DNA of 41,937 nt, taken from positions 1 through 41,937 of the forward strand of contig JAJYUU010000020.1 of the NCBI GenBank assembly GCA_021792405.1, in the 5' to 3' direction. The position numbers were made by a program, and so were the translations under genes. Shown one piece after another: positions 17,573 to 27,014 of this stretch (the first letter of the stretch is position 1; each line of letters begins with the position of its first letter). A model generated the notes under the pieces. It was not told the origin of the DNA. It did not search any database and saw nothing but the letters and a program-made list of their open reading frames with translations. Origin of the DNA: Actinomycetes bacterium. Its GTDB lineage: Bacteria > Actinomycetota > Actinomycetes > Streptosporangiales > Streptosporangiaceae.

Positions 17573-18721
17573 TTAGCGCAGGCCGGTGCCCCTCTTGAGG
17601 GCAGCCTGCAGCAGCCTCTCGATCAGCTGGGGGAATGGCATTCCGCTCGCTTCCCACATCTTCTGGAAGTAGGACGAGGGGGAGAGCCCTGGCATCGTGT
17701 TGATCTCGTTGACCAGGACCCGGCCGTTCGCGGTGTAGAAGAAGTCGACCCGGGCCAGGCCTTCGCAGGAGACCGCGTCGAACGCGGCGGCGGCGAGCCT
17801 GCGTATCTCTTCCCTGGCGCTATCCGGTATGCGGGCCGGGATAACCATCCCGCTGGCAGGATCCAGGTACTTCGCCTCGAAGTCCCAGAACTCCTCGCCG
17901 CCATCGACTAGCAACTGGCCAGGAACGCTGGTATCTGGTGCGGCACCGTCGACGCCTTCCAGCACCGAGACTTCCACTTCGACTCCGTCGATGGCCGCCT
18001 CGACCAGCACCTTAGGGTCGTACCGACGTGCCGTGGCGATCGCCTCGCGCAACTGTGCCATGTCGTGCGCCTTGGATGTCCCGATGCTCGAGCCGCCCCT
18101 GGCGGGCTTGACGAACAGCGGCCAGCCGAGCTCGCCGATGTCATCGAGCACCCGCTTGGCCTCGACGGAGGCGGCCGCCGCGGCGAGTTCGCTGGCGCTG
18201 CGCCCCGGCCAGTCCCGGCCCCTGACCACAACGTACGGGCCTACCGGCAGCCCCTTCGCCACGAAGATCAGGTTCATGTACTCCTTGTCCATGCTCACCG
18301 CGCTGGCAAGCACCCCGGCGCCGACGTACGGCACTCCGGCCAGCTCCAGCAAGCCCTGGATCGTGCCGTCCTCACCGTACGGGCCGTGCAGCACCGGCAG
18401 CACCACGTCGACGTCCCCGAAAAGGTGCGGTATCTGAGTCGGTGCGCTAGCCACGACGCCGCCGGACCAAGGCACCACCTGCGACCCGCGTTCGGCCACC
18501 GCCTCGACGCTGGGCAGCCGGCCGTCGGTGACCGCGAGCCGCTGGGGGTCGTCGGCAACCTGCACCCAGTTGCCTTCGGTGGTGATGCCCACCGGGATGA
18601 CCTCGTACCGCGATCGGTCGATAGCGCCGAGCAGGTTGCCGCCGCCCATGCACGACACCTGGTGCTCCGGTCCCCGGCCGCCGAACACGACGGCAACCCT
18701 GGTCTTCCGCTGCTCGCTCAC
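17573..18721 (-). CDS. ddl: D-alanine--D-alanine ligase
   Basis: VAVVFGGRGPEHQVS, HGPYGEDGTIQGLLELAGVPYVG, MDKEYMN, LFVKPARGGSSIG, VNEINTMPGLSPSSYFQKMWEASG. Confidence 0.95.
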   Translation of the reverse strand: MSEQRKTRVAVVFGGRGPEHQVSCMGGGNLLGAIDRSRYEVIPVGITTEGNWVQVADDPQRLAVTDGRLPSVEAVAERGSQVVPWSGGVVASAPTQIPHLFGDVDVVLPVLHGPYGEDGTIQGLLELAGVPYVGAGVLASAVSMDKEYMNLIFVAKGLPVGPYVVVRGRDWPGRSASELAAAAASVEAKRVLDDIGELGWPLFVKPARGGSSIGTSKAHDMAQLREAIATARRYDPKVLVEAAIDGVEVEVSVLEGVDGAAPDTSVPGQLLVDGGEEFWDFEAKYLDPASGMVIPARIPDSAREEIRRLAAAAFDAVSCEGLARVDFFYTANGRVLVNEINTMPGLSPSSYFQKMWEASGMPFPQLIERLLQAALKRGTGLR

Positions 18722-18796
18722 TCGTCCTCCACTCCGGGCTCCTGCCCGCCATCCGCCGCCAGCACCGCCATCGAGCGCGCGGCTCGCTGCCCCGGC

Positions 18797-19801
18797 TTAG
18801 ATCCCGTACCGCTCCGGCTTGGCTGATCTGCTGGCCAGCAACAGCACCGCTTCCCCGATCTCCAGGCCGTGATGCATCACTTTGTCGATGACATCGGTGA
18901 TCGGCATCTCCACGCCATGCTGCCGCGCGAGTTGCAGGACCGATTCCGACGACTTGACGCCTTCTACTGTCTGGGTGGTGCTGGCAAGCACGGTGGCCAG
19001 CGGGATGCCACGGCCGAGCTTCTCGCCGAACGCCCGGTTCCTGGCCAGCGGCGAACTGCAGCTGGCAACCAGATCACCCATTCCCGCCAGGCCGGCAAAG
19101 GTGTGCTGATCCGCGCCGAGCGCAGCGCCGAGCCTGGCGATTTCGGCCAGCCCGCGGGTGATGAGCATGGCCCTGGTGTTGTGGCCGAGGCCCATGCCGA
19201 CGGCGATGCCGACTGCCAGCGAAATGACGTTCTTCACTGCTCCGCCCAGTTCGCAGCCGACCACATCGGGATTGGTGTACGGGCGGAAGTAGCCAGTGTG
19301 GCAGGCCTTTTGCAGCTGCCCAGCCACGGCCTCGTCGGCGCACGCCACGACCGTCGCGCAATACTGGCGCGCGGCGATCTCCGGCGCCAGGTTCGGGCCG
19401 GAGATCACTGCGATCCGGTCTGGGCCGCTCCCGGTGATGTCCGCGATCACCTGGCTCATCCGCTTCCCGGTGCCGAGTTCGATGCCTTTCATCAGGCTGA
19501 CCAGCAGCGCGCCGGGCGGCAGCGGGCCGAGCCAGGCAGTGAGGTTCTGCCGCAGGGTCTGCGCGGGCACCGCCAGCACGACCAGGTCGGCGCCGGCCAG
19601 CGCCTCCGCCACGTCCGCCGTCGCTCGCAGCGCCGTCGGCAGGCGCACCCCCGGCAGGTAGGCCGGCGACTCGTGGTCGGTGTTGATCGAAGCAGCCAGC
19701 TCGGGCCGGCGGCACCACAGCGTCACCGGCGTACCGGCGTCGAAGAGCACCTGGGCGAACGTGGTGCCCCAAGCCCCCGCGCCGAGCACCGCCGCCCTCA
19801 C
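18797..19801 (-). CDS. gpsA: Glycerol-3-phosphate dehydrogenase [NAD(P)+]
   Basis: [99 protein letters not shown]. Confidence 0.95.
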   Translation of the reverse strand: MRAAVLGAGAWGTTFAQVLFDAGTPVTLWCRRPELAASINTDHESPAYLPGVRLPTALRATADVAEALAGADLVVLAVPAQTLRQNLTAWLGPLPPGALLVSLMKGIELGTGKRMSQVIADITGSGPDRIAVISGPNLAPEIAARQYCATVVACADEAVAGQLQKACHTGYFRPYTNPDVVGCELGGAVKNVISLAVGIAVGMGLGHNTRAMLITRGLAEIARLGAALGADQHTFAGLAGMGDLVASCSSPLARNRAFGEKLGRGIPLATVLASTTQTVEGVKSSESVLQLARQHGVEMPITDVIDKVMHHGLEIGEAVLLLASRSAKPERYGI

Positions 19802-19868
19802 CAGGCTCGCCTCCGGCCGCCGCGAGCCAGGTGCCGGAATTCGCGGCCGAGGATGTCCGTGGCCTGGC

Positions 19869-20729
19869 TCACGGGGCAGCGGTCCCGGTAGCCGTGCCGT
19901 CTGCCGCGGCGTCGCCGTCCGGCTGGCTGGCTGCGTGCAGCGCGCGCAGGTCTTGCCGGAGCTTCCGGCGGGCTACTGCGGGGTGATAGAACTCGGCCGG
20001 CGGCGTCTGGCCACGCAGGTCGCCGAGCAGCGCGGCAACATTCGTCATGATCTTGCTGGTGGCCGCCCTGAGCACGGCGTTGGTGAGCGGCTGGCCGGCG
20101 AACTCGGACAGGTCGACGGGCGGCCCGGCCGCGATCCGCACGGTCTTGCGCGGAAGCAGCTTGGGCACGAACGTGCCGTACGGCAGGATCCGCTGCGCGC
20201 CCCAGTGCGCGACGGGCACCACCGGGATATCGCGCTCCAGTGCCAGCCGGGCAACGCCAATCTTGGCCACCATCGGCCACTGCTGAGGATCCCTGGTAAC
20301 CGTGGCCTCTGGGTAGAAGATCACGCACGCATTGTTCCTGGCGGCCAGATCGGCGGCCTGCTTGAGTACTAGCGCCGCGTCCGTCTGGTCCCGGTACACC
20401 GGCAGTTGCCCGAGCCTGCCGATGAGCGGGCCAAGCACCGGGATCGTGAACAGCGAGGACTTGGCGAGGAACACCGGATACCGGCCGGCGCTGTCGGCGA
20501 ACAGGGACATGGCGAAGATGTCCATGTAGGACAGGTGATTGGCGGCCAGGATGACGGGGCCGTCGGCCGGTAGGTTCTGCTGGCCGCGCCAGTCGAGCCG
20601 CATCATCATCCGGATGCCGGGCCGCAAGACGATCTTCGAGACGTTCCGCCAGGCTCTCGAGTAACTGCCGTCAGCCGGCCTGCGCGCCTTCCTGCCTGCC
20701 ATCGGTTCCCTTCGGTCGTCAGCCGCCAC
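19869..20729 (-). CDS. plsC: 1-acyl-sn-glycerol-3-phosphate acyltransferase
   Basis: NHLSYMDIF acyltransferase motif, [25 protein letters not shown]. Confidence 0.92.
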   Translation of the reverse strand: MAADDRREPMAGRKARRPADGSYSRAWRNVSKIVLRPGIRMMMRLDWRGQQNLPADGPVILAANHLSYMDIFAMSLFADSAGRYPVFLAKSSLFTIPVLGPLIGRLGQLPVYRDQTDAALVLKQAADLAARNNACVIFYPEATVTRDPQQWPMVAKIGVARLALERDIPVVPVAHWGAQRILPYGTFVPKLLPRKTVRIAAGPPVDLSEFAGQPLTNAVLRAATSKIMTNVAALLGDLRGQTPPAEFYHPAVARRKLRQDLRALHAASQPDGDAAADGTATGTAAP

Positions 20730-20807
20730 CTGCCGTCACACCGTGACCTGCCTCAGTCTGTCCGGTCCCGCGATGCCGTGTCGAGCAGTCGCGGGAGGAT
20801 CATAGGC

Positions 20808-21542
20808 ATGGCACCCGATGTCGACCCCGAAACGGCCCGGCCTCCGACGGCAGCCCCCGGGCTGATCTGGTCGCTAGTGATCCCCGTCAAGGTACTTGCC
20901 CAGGCCAAGTCGAGGCTTGCCGAGCTTACCGGCACCGTGCGGTCGCAACTAGCGCTGGCGATGGCGGCGGACACCATCGCGGCCGCGGCCGCCGCGCCGC
21001 TCGTGGGTGCGGTCGTAGTCGTCACTGATGATCCCGCTGTCGGCGACATCGCGGCCCGGCTGGGCGCGCTGGTACTCCCCGACCGCCCGGCCTCCGGCCT
21101 CAACGACGCGCTGGCCTACGGGGCTGCCGAGGCCCGGAAGCGATGGCCGGAACGGGGTCGTGCGGGGCTGGCGGCAGACTTGCCGGCTGTGCGGCCGGGC
21201 GAACTGACGGTGGCCCTGGCGGCTGCCGCCAATCTGGGCGCGGCGTTCGTGCCGGATGCCGAAGGAACTGGCACCGTACTGTATGCCGCGCCGCCGGGGG
21301 TGGAGTTCCGGCCGCAATTCGGCCAGGGCTCAGGTAACCGGCACCGAGCCGCCGGCGCGGTTGAGATCGGCCCGGCCGAGATAGGCCCGACCGCCGGGCC
21401 GGCCGCGCTGGCCGGACTCCGCCGGGACGTTGACACGATCGGCGACTTGCGCCGGGCTGCGCGACTCGGCCTCGGACAGCGAACCAGGGCACTGCTGGCG
21501 GACGGCGCCCCGCATCCTGAGCTGGCCGGCATCCTGAAGTGA
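20808..21542 (+). CDS. cofC: 2-phospho-L-lactate/phosphoenolpyruvate guanylyltransferase (F420 biosynthesis)
   Basis: WSLVIPVKVLAQAKSRLAEL, VVVVTDDPAVGDIAARLGALVLPD, LNDALAYGA, ADLPAVRPGEL; ATG at 20808 after GGGAGGA. Confidence 0.9.
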   Translation: MAPDVDPETARPPTAAPGLIWSLVIPVKVLAQAKSRLAELTGTVRSQLALAMAADTIAAAAAAPLVGAVVVVTDDPAVGDIAARLGALVLPDRPASGLNDALAYGAAEARKRWPERGRAGLAADLPAVRPGELTVALAAAANLGAAFVPDAEGTGTVLYAAPPGVEFRPQFGQGSGNRHRAAGAVEIGPAEIGPTAGPAALAGLRRDVDTIGDLRRAARLGLGQRTRALLADGAPHPELAGILK

Positions 21543-21585
21543 GCCGCATTAGCGAGCCCGGCTGCCGCAGGGCTCGCCCGCGGCC

Positions 21586-21819
21586 CTAGATGTGGACGAT
21601 CGGGCAGGTCAGCGTCCTAGTAATGCCGGCGACTCCCTGAATCTGCGCGACCACCATCCGGCCGAGGTCGTCTACATTGTCCGACTCGGCCCTGACGATC
21701 ACGTCGTAAGGGCCGGTCACGTCGTCGGCCTGGGTGACGCCGGGAATCTGCCCGATTGCGAGGGCTACCTCGGCTGCCTTCCCGACCTCGGTCTGGACGA
21801 GAATGTACGCGTGCACCAT
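21586..21819 (-). CDS. Stand-alone Lrp/AsnC ligand-binding (RAM) domain protein
   Basis: MVHAYILVQTEVGKAAEVALAIGQIPGVTQADDVTGPYDVIVRAESDNVDDLGRMVVAQIQGVAGITRTLTCPIVHI, no HTH; ATG at 21819 preferred to the longer ORF start. Confidence 0.85.
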   Translation of the reverse strand: MVHAYILVQTEVGKAAEVALAIGQIPGVTQADDVTGPYDVIVRAESDNVDDLGRMVVAQIQGVAGITRTLTCPIVHI

Positions 21820-21889
21820 GTCGCCCTCCACGGTCATTGTTGTCACCGCAACGCTACCGTAGGCACGCGCGCCGATCTGCAGCGAGTCG

Positions 21890-22897
21890 ATGAGCCAGGA
21901 GGCCGCCATTACCATCGCCGATCTCGGTGAGTTCGGCCTCATCGCGGCCATCCGTGCGGTGCTGCCGCCAGACCCACCCGGCGTGCTCGGTATCGGCGAT
22001 GATGGTGCCGTCCTCCCGGCACCCGACGGGCGGGTCGTCGCCAGTACCGATCTGCTGGTCGAGGGCCGTCACTTCCGCCGTGACTGGTCGTCCGCGGTGG
22101 ACATTGGCGTGAAGGCGGCCGCGCAGAACATGGCCGATATCGCCGCGATGGGTGCGGTGCCGTCTGCGTTGTTGTTCGGACTCGCGGTGCCGGGCGACCT
22201 CGACGTGGCCTGGGTTCTCGACGTTGCTCGCGGGCTGGCCGCCGAATGCTCGCGCGCTGGCGCCCTGATCGCCGGCGGCGATGTCACCAGTTCGGACAGC
22301 GCGATGCTGGCAATCACCGCGCTGGGCGGCCTCGCTGGCCGGGATCCGGTGACCAGAGCCGGTGCCAGGCCCGGCGACGTGCTCGCGATCAGCGGCCCGG
22401 TCGGCCTGTCGGCGGCCGGGCTCTCGCTGCTGCAATCCGGGCCCGCCGCGTTGCCTGCCGCGGCCGAGCCGGAACTACTGCGCCTGGTGGCAGCGCACCA
22501 GCGGCCGCAGCCTGAGTACGCCGCTGGTCCTCTCGCGGCCGCAGCAGGGGCCACAGCGATGATCGACGTCAGCGACGGCCTGGTTGCCGACCTCGGGCAC
22601 ATCGCCGAGGCAAGCGGCGTCCGGCTGGACGTACGGTCCGCCAGTTTGCCCGGCATCGGCGTGCTCGAGCCCGCTGCGGTGCGGCTTGGCGCTGACTGGC
22701 GCACGTGGGCCCTGGCGGGCGGGGAGGATCACGCCCTGGCAGCCACGTTCCCGACGGCAGACATGCTCCCGCGCGGCTGGACGATGATCGGCGGCGCCAG
22801 CCCCGGCGCCGGGATTCTGGTTGACTCCAAGCCCTGGCACGGCCAAGCCGGCTGGGACCACTTCCGGGAAACTCGCATATTCCGTGAGCAATTGTGA
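21890..22897 (+). CDS. thiL: Thiamine-monophosphate kinase
   Basis: LGEFGLIAAIRAVL, GIGDDGAVL, STDLLVEGRHFRRDWSSAVDIGVKAAAQNMADIAAMGA, GGDVTSSD, DVSDGLVADLGHIAEASGV. Confidence 0.95.
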   Translation: MSQEAAITIADLGEFGLIAAIRAVLPPDPPGVLGIGDDGAVLPAPDGRVVASTDLLVEGRHFRRDWSSAVDIGVKAAAQNMADIAAMGAVPSALLFGLAVPGDLDVAWVLDVARGLAAECSRAGALIAGGDVTSSDSAMLAITALGGLAGRDPVTRAGARPGDVLAISGPVGLSAAGLSLLQSGPAALPAAAEPELLRLVAAHQRPQPEYAAGPLAAAAGATAMIDVSDGLVADLGHIAEASGVRLDVRSASLPGIGVLEPAAVRLGADWRTWALAGGEDHALAATFPTADMLPRGWTMIGGASPGAGILVDSKPWHGQAGWDHFRETRIFREQL

Positions 22898-22952
22898 ACT
22901 GGTCACTCCTGCACTACTGGCCGATGACCGCTCCAGCTTGATATAAACCCCC

Positions 22953-24059
22953 TTGATGTCCCGCCATCGCAGAGAGCGCGTGCCCCGGCACAGGGCGCGA
23001 CGGCTAACCGGTTCCCCGGCCCGGCGCGCCAGGATGACGGCTGCCGTGATCGCGGCGAGCACCGCCGCGGACAGTGCCCGGCCGGCTGGCAGTGAGCGGG
23101 CCGACAGCGACGTGGATGGCATAGCGACCGTTCCCCTGCCGGTGCTCACCGGGATACTTCCGGCCTGGCGGCGGGACCCGATCCCGGCTGCTCCCGACGC
23201 CGCCGCGGCCGGGCACGGTCGCCCCGGCCGGGCCCGCGGTCGTCGGCCGCAGGGCCGTCGTCCTGCGGGTCACTCCGGTCGGCTGCGCGGCTCGCTGGCC
23301 CGCGGCGCGCCGACCCGAACGCCGCCTCCTGCCGAACTCGCAGCTCAGCAGCGCGGAGTCGGACGCGCGCTGGTGACGCCGTGGTTCGCGGCCGCGACCG
23401 GGTTTGTCATCGCTGCCTCGTTGTGGATCTACTCTCCGCATCCGCGACTCACCTTCCCCGTCACGATCGGCTCGATGCCGCGATGCGCTCCGGGCGCATG
23501 CAGGCCGGAAGTGGGCGGGAACGGCTCCGGGAAGCTCGCGATCGCCTCGGGACAGCCGATACAGCCGACGCAGAGGCCGCTCTCGCCCACCGCGGGGGCC
23601 GGCGCCCGCCGCCCGACCCGCACAGCAGCTACCGGCCTGTCCTTTGGTTACCTTGTGCAGCAGACCTGGAATGGGCGATTCGACGTCATCATCACGGTGA
23701 CCGGGAAAAGCGACGTCAGCTTCAAGCACTGGACACTGGCCTTCACCCTGCCCGGCGCGCGCATCCGGTTCGTCTACGGCGCTCACTGGCTGTCTGTGAC
23801 TGGCGACTCCGGGATCGCCAGTGCGCTCAGCGGCGACCCCATCCAGTGGCGCGGTGGTCCTGGCGGTTCCCGCGGCGGCCACGCGGGCGCTGGCTACAGG
23901 TCCGGCGGCCAGGGCGCCAGCCACGCCGATGGCCGGTGGGGCTGGCCCGGCCAGCCTGGCGTGAGCTTCATGGTGATCGCCTCCGGCAAGCCGACCGGCC
24001 CGGTGCATTGCGCCTTCGACGGAGCGGCCTGCAAGTTCCAGCGGCGGACCGGCGGCTAG
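22953..24059 (+). CDS. Membrane/secreted protein with CBM2-like cellulose-binding region and Gly-rich tail (start uncertain)
   Basis: Single TM (WFAAATGFVIAASLWIYS), then FGYLVQQTWNGRFDVIITVTGKSDVSFKHWTLAFTLPGARIRFVYGAHW resembling CBM2, then a Gly-rich region. Confidence 0.55.
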   Translation: MMSRHRRERVPRHRARRLTGSPARRARMTAAVIAASTAADSARPAGSERADSDVDGIATVPLPVLTGILPAWRRDPIPAAPDAAAAGHGRPGRARGRRPQGRRPAGHSGRLRGSLARGAPTRTPPPAELAAQQRGVGRALVTPWFAAATGFVIAASLWIYSPHPRLTFPVTIGSMPRCAPGACRPEVGGNGSGKLAIASGQPIQPTQRPLSPTAGAGARRPTRTAATGLSFGYLVQQTWNGRFDVIITVTGKSDVSFKHWTLAFTLPGARIRFVYGAHWLSVTGDSGIASALSGDPIQWRGGPGGSRGGHAGAGYRSGGQGASHADGRWGWPGQPGVSFMVIASGKPTGPVHCAFDGAACKFQRRTGG

Positions 24060-24096
24060 CCAGCGTGCCGGCGTGAGCGCTTCCACGGCACGGGCG

Positions 24097-24738
24097 TCAC
24101 TCGGGCGTAGCGGCGAAACCGCTGATCATCGAGCGCAACGTCGCGGCGACCGCATCCCTGGTCGCCTGCGGTTCGGCTGAGCTTGCGATCAGCAGGCCAC
24201 CTCTGGTCAGCGCGCCGAACATCAAGCGGGCGAGCGTCGGCGGGTCCGGCACGCGCAGCAAGCCGCCCTCGTTCGCGGCTTCGATGGCCGCGACGGTGGC
24301 GGCGAAGGCGTGCCGCTCGTCCAGTTCGATGAAGCGAGCCAGCCCGAGCACCGCCGGGCCATCGGTGACCACGATTCGCTGTACCTCTGGCTCGAGCATG
24401 GCATCGAGGAACGCGCCGAAGCCAGCCGTCAGCAACCCGATCGCGTCGGTGGCCTGCCCAGCCGCCCGCAGTGACGCCGCCATCAGATCCGAGTGCACCT
24501 GCTCGAACACCGACTCGAACACGGCGGCTTTGGTCGGGAAGTGGTGGTAGAGCGCACCGGTCGTGACGCGTGCCTCGCGCGCGATGTCCTCGACGGACGT
24601 GGCGGCGAACCCGCGGGCGCCGAATAGCTGTCGGCCGGCCGTCATTAGCGCCGACCTGGTCTGAGCCACCTGCTCCGCGCGCAGCGAAGCCAGGGGGACT
24701 GCCCCGGGCGAGAGTCGCGAACTATCGGTCATCCCCAC
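24097..24738 (-). CDS. TetR-family transcriptional regulator
   Basis: TRSALMTAGRQLFGARGFAATSVEDIAREARVTTGALYHHFPTKAAVFESVFEQV. Confidence 0.93.
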   Translation of the reverse strand: MGMTDSSRLSPGAVPLASLRAEQVAQTRSALMTAGRQLFGARGFAATSVEDIAREARVTTGALYHHFPTKAAVFESVFEQVHSDLMAASLRAAGQATDAIGLLTAGFGAFLDAMLEPEVQRIVVTDGPAVLGLARFIELDERHAFAATVAAIEAANEGGLLRVPDPPTLARLMFGALTRGGLLIASSAEPQATRDAVAATLRSMISGFAATPE

Positions 24739-24848
24739 TGTCTAGCCCACAGCCAGGCCTTGTGCACAGCAGCACGCGGTGAAATAGTGACGCTATCTTC
24801 AAACGCAAGATTACTGTGCAAATTGATGGCATCCTTAAGAGGGACAGT

Positions 24849-25589
24849 ATGCTTCAGGCGATCGAGGCGGTCAGAGCCGACCGCGCCGCGCTGCTCGGCA
24901 TCTGCGGCGGCCTGTCCGCGACGGACTGGCGGTCCCCCTCCGGGTGCGCGGGCTGGACGGTGCAGGACCTGGTCACGCACCTGGCCAACCTGTTCTGGCT
25001 GGTTGTCGACCGCGGCCAGCTTCCGGACACCACCGGTATCCCGACAGAGCGCGCTCAGGACATCGGCGTCCAGTCCAGGCGCGGCTTGGCGGCCGCGGAC
25101 GTGCTGGCCGACTACGCGAAGGTCAGCGAGATAGCCCTGGTCAGGCTGGCCGAGCTGGCAGCGCTGGATGCCGAGGTGCCGCTAGGCGACGACTTCGGTG
25201 TCTACTCGACGCGGGTGCTTCCGTGCGCCTACGCATTCGACCATTACACGCACATCCGCGCGGACTTGTTTGCGCCACGGGGTCCGCTGGCCGGGGAGCC
25301 ACCGCCATCCGACGAACTGCGTCTCGCGCCGACCCTGGACTGGATCGAGGCGGCACTGCCACAGCAGAACCGGTCTGCAGCCGGCGACTGCACGCTGGAG
25401 ATCCAGGTCACCGGTACCGCGGCGCGGCTGATCAAGTTCGGATCCGGTCAGGCCATGGCAACCATCTGCGCGGCCGCTCCCGCCATCGTTCGCTGGATCA
25501 CCGGCCGCGGCGACTGGGATGAGCTGGGCGTCCAGGTCGCGGGCGACGGGCTGGCGCTCACGTCGGCCCGCACGCTCAAGGTGATCTGA
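24849..25589 (+). CDS. Maleylpyruvate isomerase/DinB-like (mycothiol-dependent type) protein
   Basis: [65 protein letters not shown] at 24849 after AGAGGGA. Confidence 0.75.
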   Translation: MLQAIEAVRADRAALLGICGGLSATDWRSPSGCAGWTVQDLVTHLANLFWLVVDRGQLPDTTGIPTERAQDIGVQSRRGLAAADVLADYAKVSEIALVRLAELAALDAEVPLGDDFGVYSTRVLPCAYAFDHYTHIRADLFAPRGPLAGEPPPSDELRLAPTLDWIEAALPQQNRSAAGDCTLEIQVTGTAARLIKFGSGQAMATICAAAPAIVRWITGRGDWDELGVQVAGDGLALTSARTLKVI

Positions 25590-25646
25590 AGCCGGTCGCC
25601 GGTCGCGTCGTCGGTCCCCCGCGCCGGAGTCCGTAGGCTGTTGAGC

Positions 25647-26501
25647 ATGACGCCAGCCAGGCCACAGTCATCGACGCCACCGCGCGTGCTCGCAATCGCA
25701 GGTTCTGACTCTGGCGGCGGGGCCGGCATCCAGGCGGACCTGAAGACGATGCTGGCGCTCGGCGTGCACGGCATGACCGTGATCTGCGCCGTAACCGCGC
25801 AGAACTCGGTCGGCGTTCAGGGCTACTGGGAGCTGCCGTCTGAGGCGGTGCGAGCGCAACTCGACTCGGTGCTCGGCGACATCGGTGCGCAGGCAATCAA
25901 GACTGGCATGCTGGCCTCCGCGGAACTGGTCGCCACTGTGTGCGACGTGCTTGCCGACGTCGCGGCCCCGGTCGTGGTTGACCCGGTGGCGATCTCCAAG
26001 CACGGTGACCGACTGCTGTCGGCTGGAACCGTCGAGATGATCAGGGACCGGCTGCTGCCGCTGGCCACGGTAGTGACTCCGAACCTCCTGGAAGCCGAGT
26101 TGCTGACCGGCCGGAAGGTCACCGGGCAAGCTCAGATGCTGGAGGCCGCCAAGATGATCAACGCGATGGGGCCGCAGTGGGTGCTGATCAAGGGCGGCCA
26201 TCTGCCTGGCCGGCCGATGGATCTGCTGTTCGACGGCGCCCGGGTGATCCGATTCCCGGCCGAGCGCATTCGAAGCGCGCACACGCACGGCACTGGCTGC
26301 ACGTTCGCATCGGCCATAGCGTCCAAGCTCGCGCTGGGCGAGGAGGTGCCCGCCGCAGTCAAGGCGGCCAAGGAATACGTGACGGGAGCCATCGCGGCAG
26401 GGTTCCCGCTCGGTGCCGGGATCGGCCCAGTCGATCATGGCTGGCAGCTCCGCACAGCCGGGCTGGGCACGTCGCTTGCGTCCGCTGGCGCAGCGGACTG
26501 A
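25647..26501 (+). CDS. thiD: Hydroxymethylpyrimidine/phosphomethylpyrimidine kinase
   Basis: [87 protein letters not shown]. Confidence 0.95.
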   Translation: MTPARPQSSTPPRVLAIAGSDSGGGAGIQADLKTMLALGVHGMTVICAVTAQNSVGVQGYWELPSEAVRAQLDSVLGDIGAQAIKTGMLASAELVATVCDVLADVAAPVVVDPVAISKHGDRLLSAGTVEMIRDRLLPLATVVTPNLLEAELLTGRKVTGQAQMLEAAKMINAMGPQWVLIKGGHLPGRPMDLLFDGARVIRFPAERIRSAHTHGTGCTFASAIASKLALGEEVPAAVKAAKEYVTGAIAAGFPLGAGIGPVDHGWQLRTAGLGTSLASAGAAD

Positions 26502-26544
26502 GGCCCGGTCTTCGTGGCGGGCCTGGACTGCGGGCAGCCAGAAA

Positions 26545-26563
26545 CCCCGGCGAAGTGCCGGGG
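26545..26563. terminator. Hairpin between convergent thiD and rpmB
   Basis: CCCCGGC-GAAGT-GCCGGGG perfect 7-bp stem. Confidence 0.6.
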
Positions 26564-26582
26564 CTTAACCTGCAACCCTGCG

Positions 26583-26768
26583 CTAGCGGCTTACCTTGCC
26601 CGCTTTGATGCAGGAGGTGCAGACGTTCAGGCGACGGGGCGTCTTGCCCACCATCGCCCGCACGCGCTGAATGTTCGGGTTCCAGCGACGCGGGGTGCGG
26701 CGGTGCGAGTGCGACACGTTATTGCCGAAACCCGGCCCCTTGCCGCACACATCGCAGACAGAAGCCAC
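26583..26768 (-). CDS. rpmB: 50S ribosomal protein L28
   Basis: VASVCDVCGKGPGFGNNVSHSHRRTPRRWNPNIQRVRAMVGKTPRRLNVCTSCIKAGKV; GTG start preferred to the longer ORF start. Confidence 0.93.
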   Translation of the reverse strand: MASVCDVCGKGPGFGNNVSHSHRRTPRRWNPNIQRVRAMVGKTPRRLNVCTSCIKAGKVSR

Positions 26769-26920
26769 GGGATCGCTCCAGTTCGGGAGTTGGTCAGACG
26801 GTTGCTGGCGGGCACACACCCAGCCGGTCGTCGAAGGATATCCGACGAACCAGGTCCGACGCGACTCGGCCGCCTGCTGACGGCATCGCGGCCTATTCTT
26901 GCGACGTGGGGATCGCGATG

Positions 26921-26980
26921 AGGCCAGCGCCCGTGCGGCCGGTGCCCGTGCGGCCAGCGCCCGTGCGGCCGGTGCCCGCG
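26921..26980. repeat. Tandem 30-bp repeat (two near-identical copies, each of two ~15-bp sub-units)
   Basis: AGGCCAGCGCCCGTGCGGCCGGTGCCCGTG / CGGCCAGCGCCCGTGCGGCCGGTGCCCGCG. Confidence 0.85.
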
Positions 26981-27014
26981 CGGCGATCCGGGGTCACGGC
27001 ATGCTGGCGGCGCA

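Noticed and set aside
18869-19891. 340-aa plus-strand ORF opposite gpsA
   Set aside because: Antisense shadow ORF in GC-rich sequence; gpsA on the minus strand is unambiguous.
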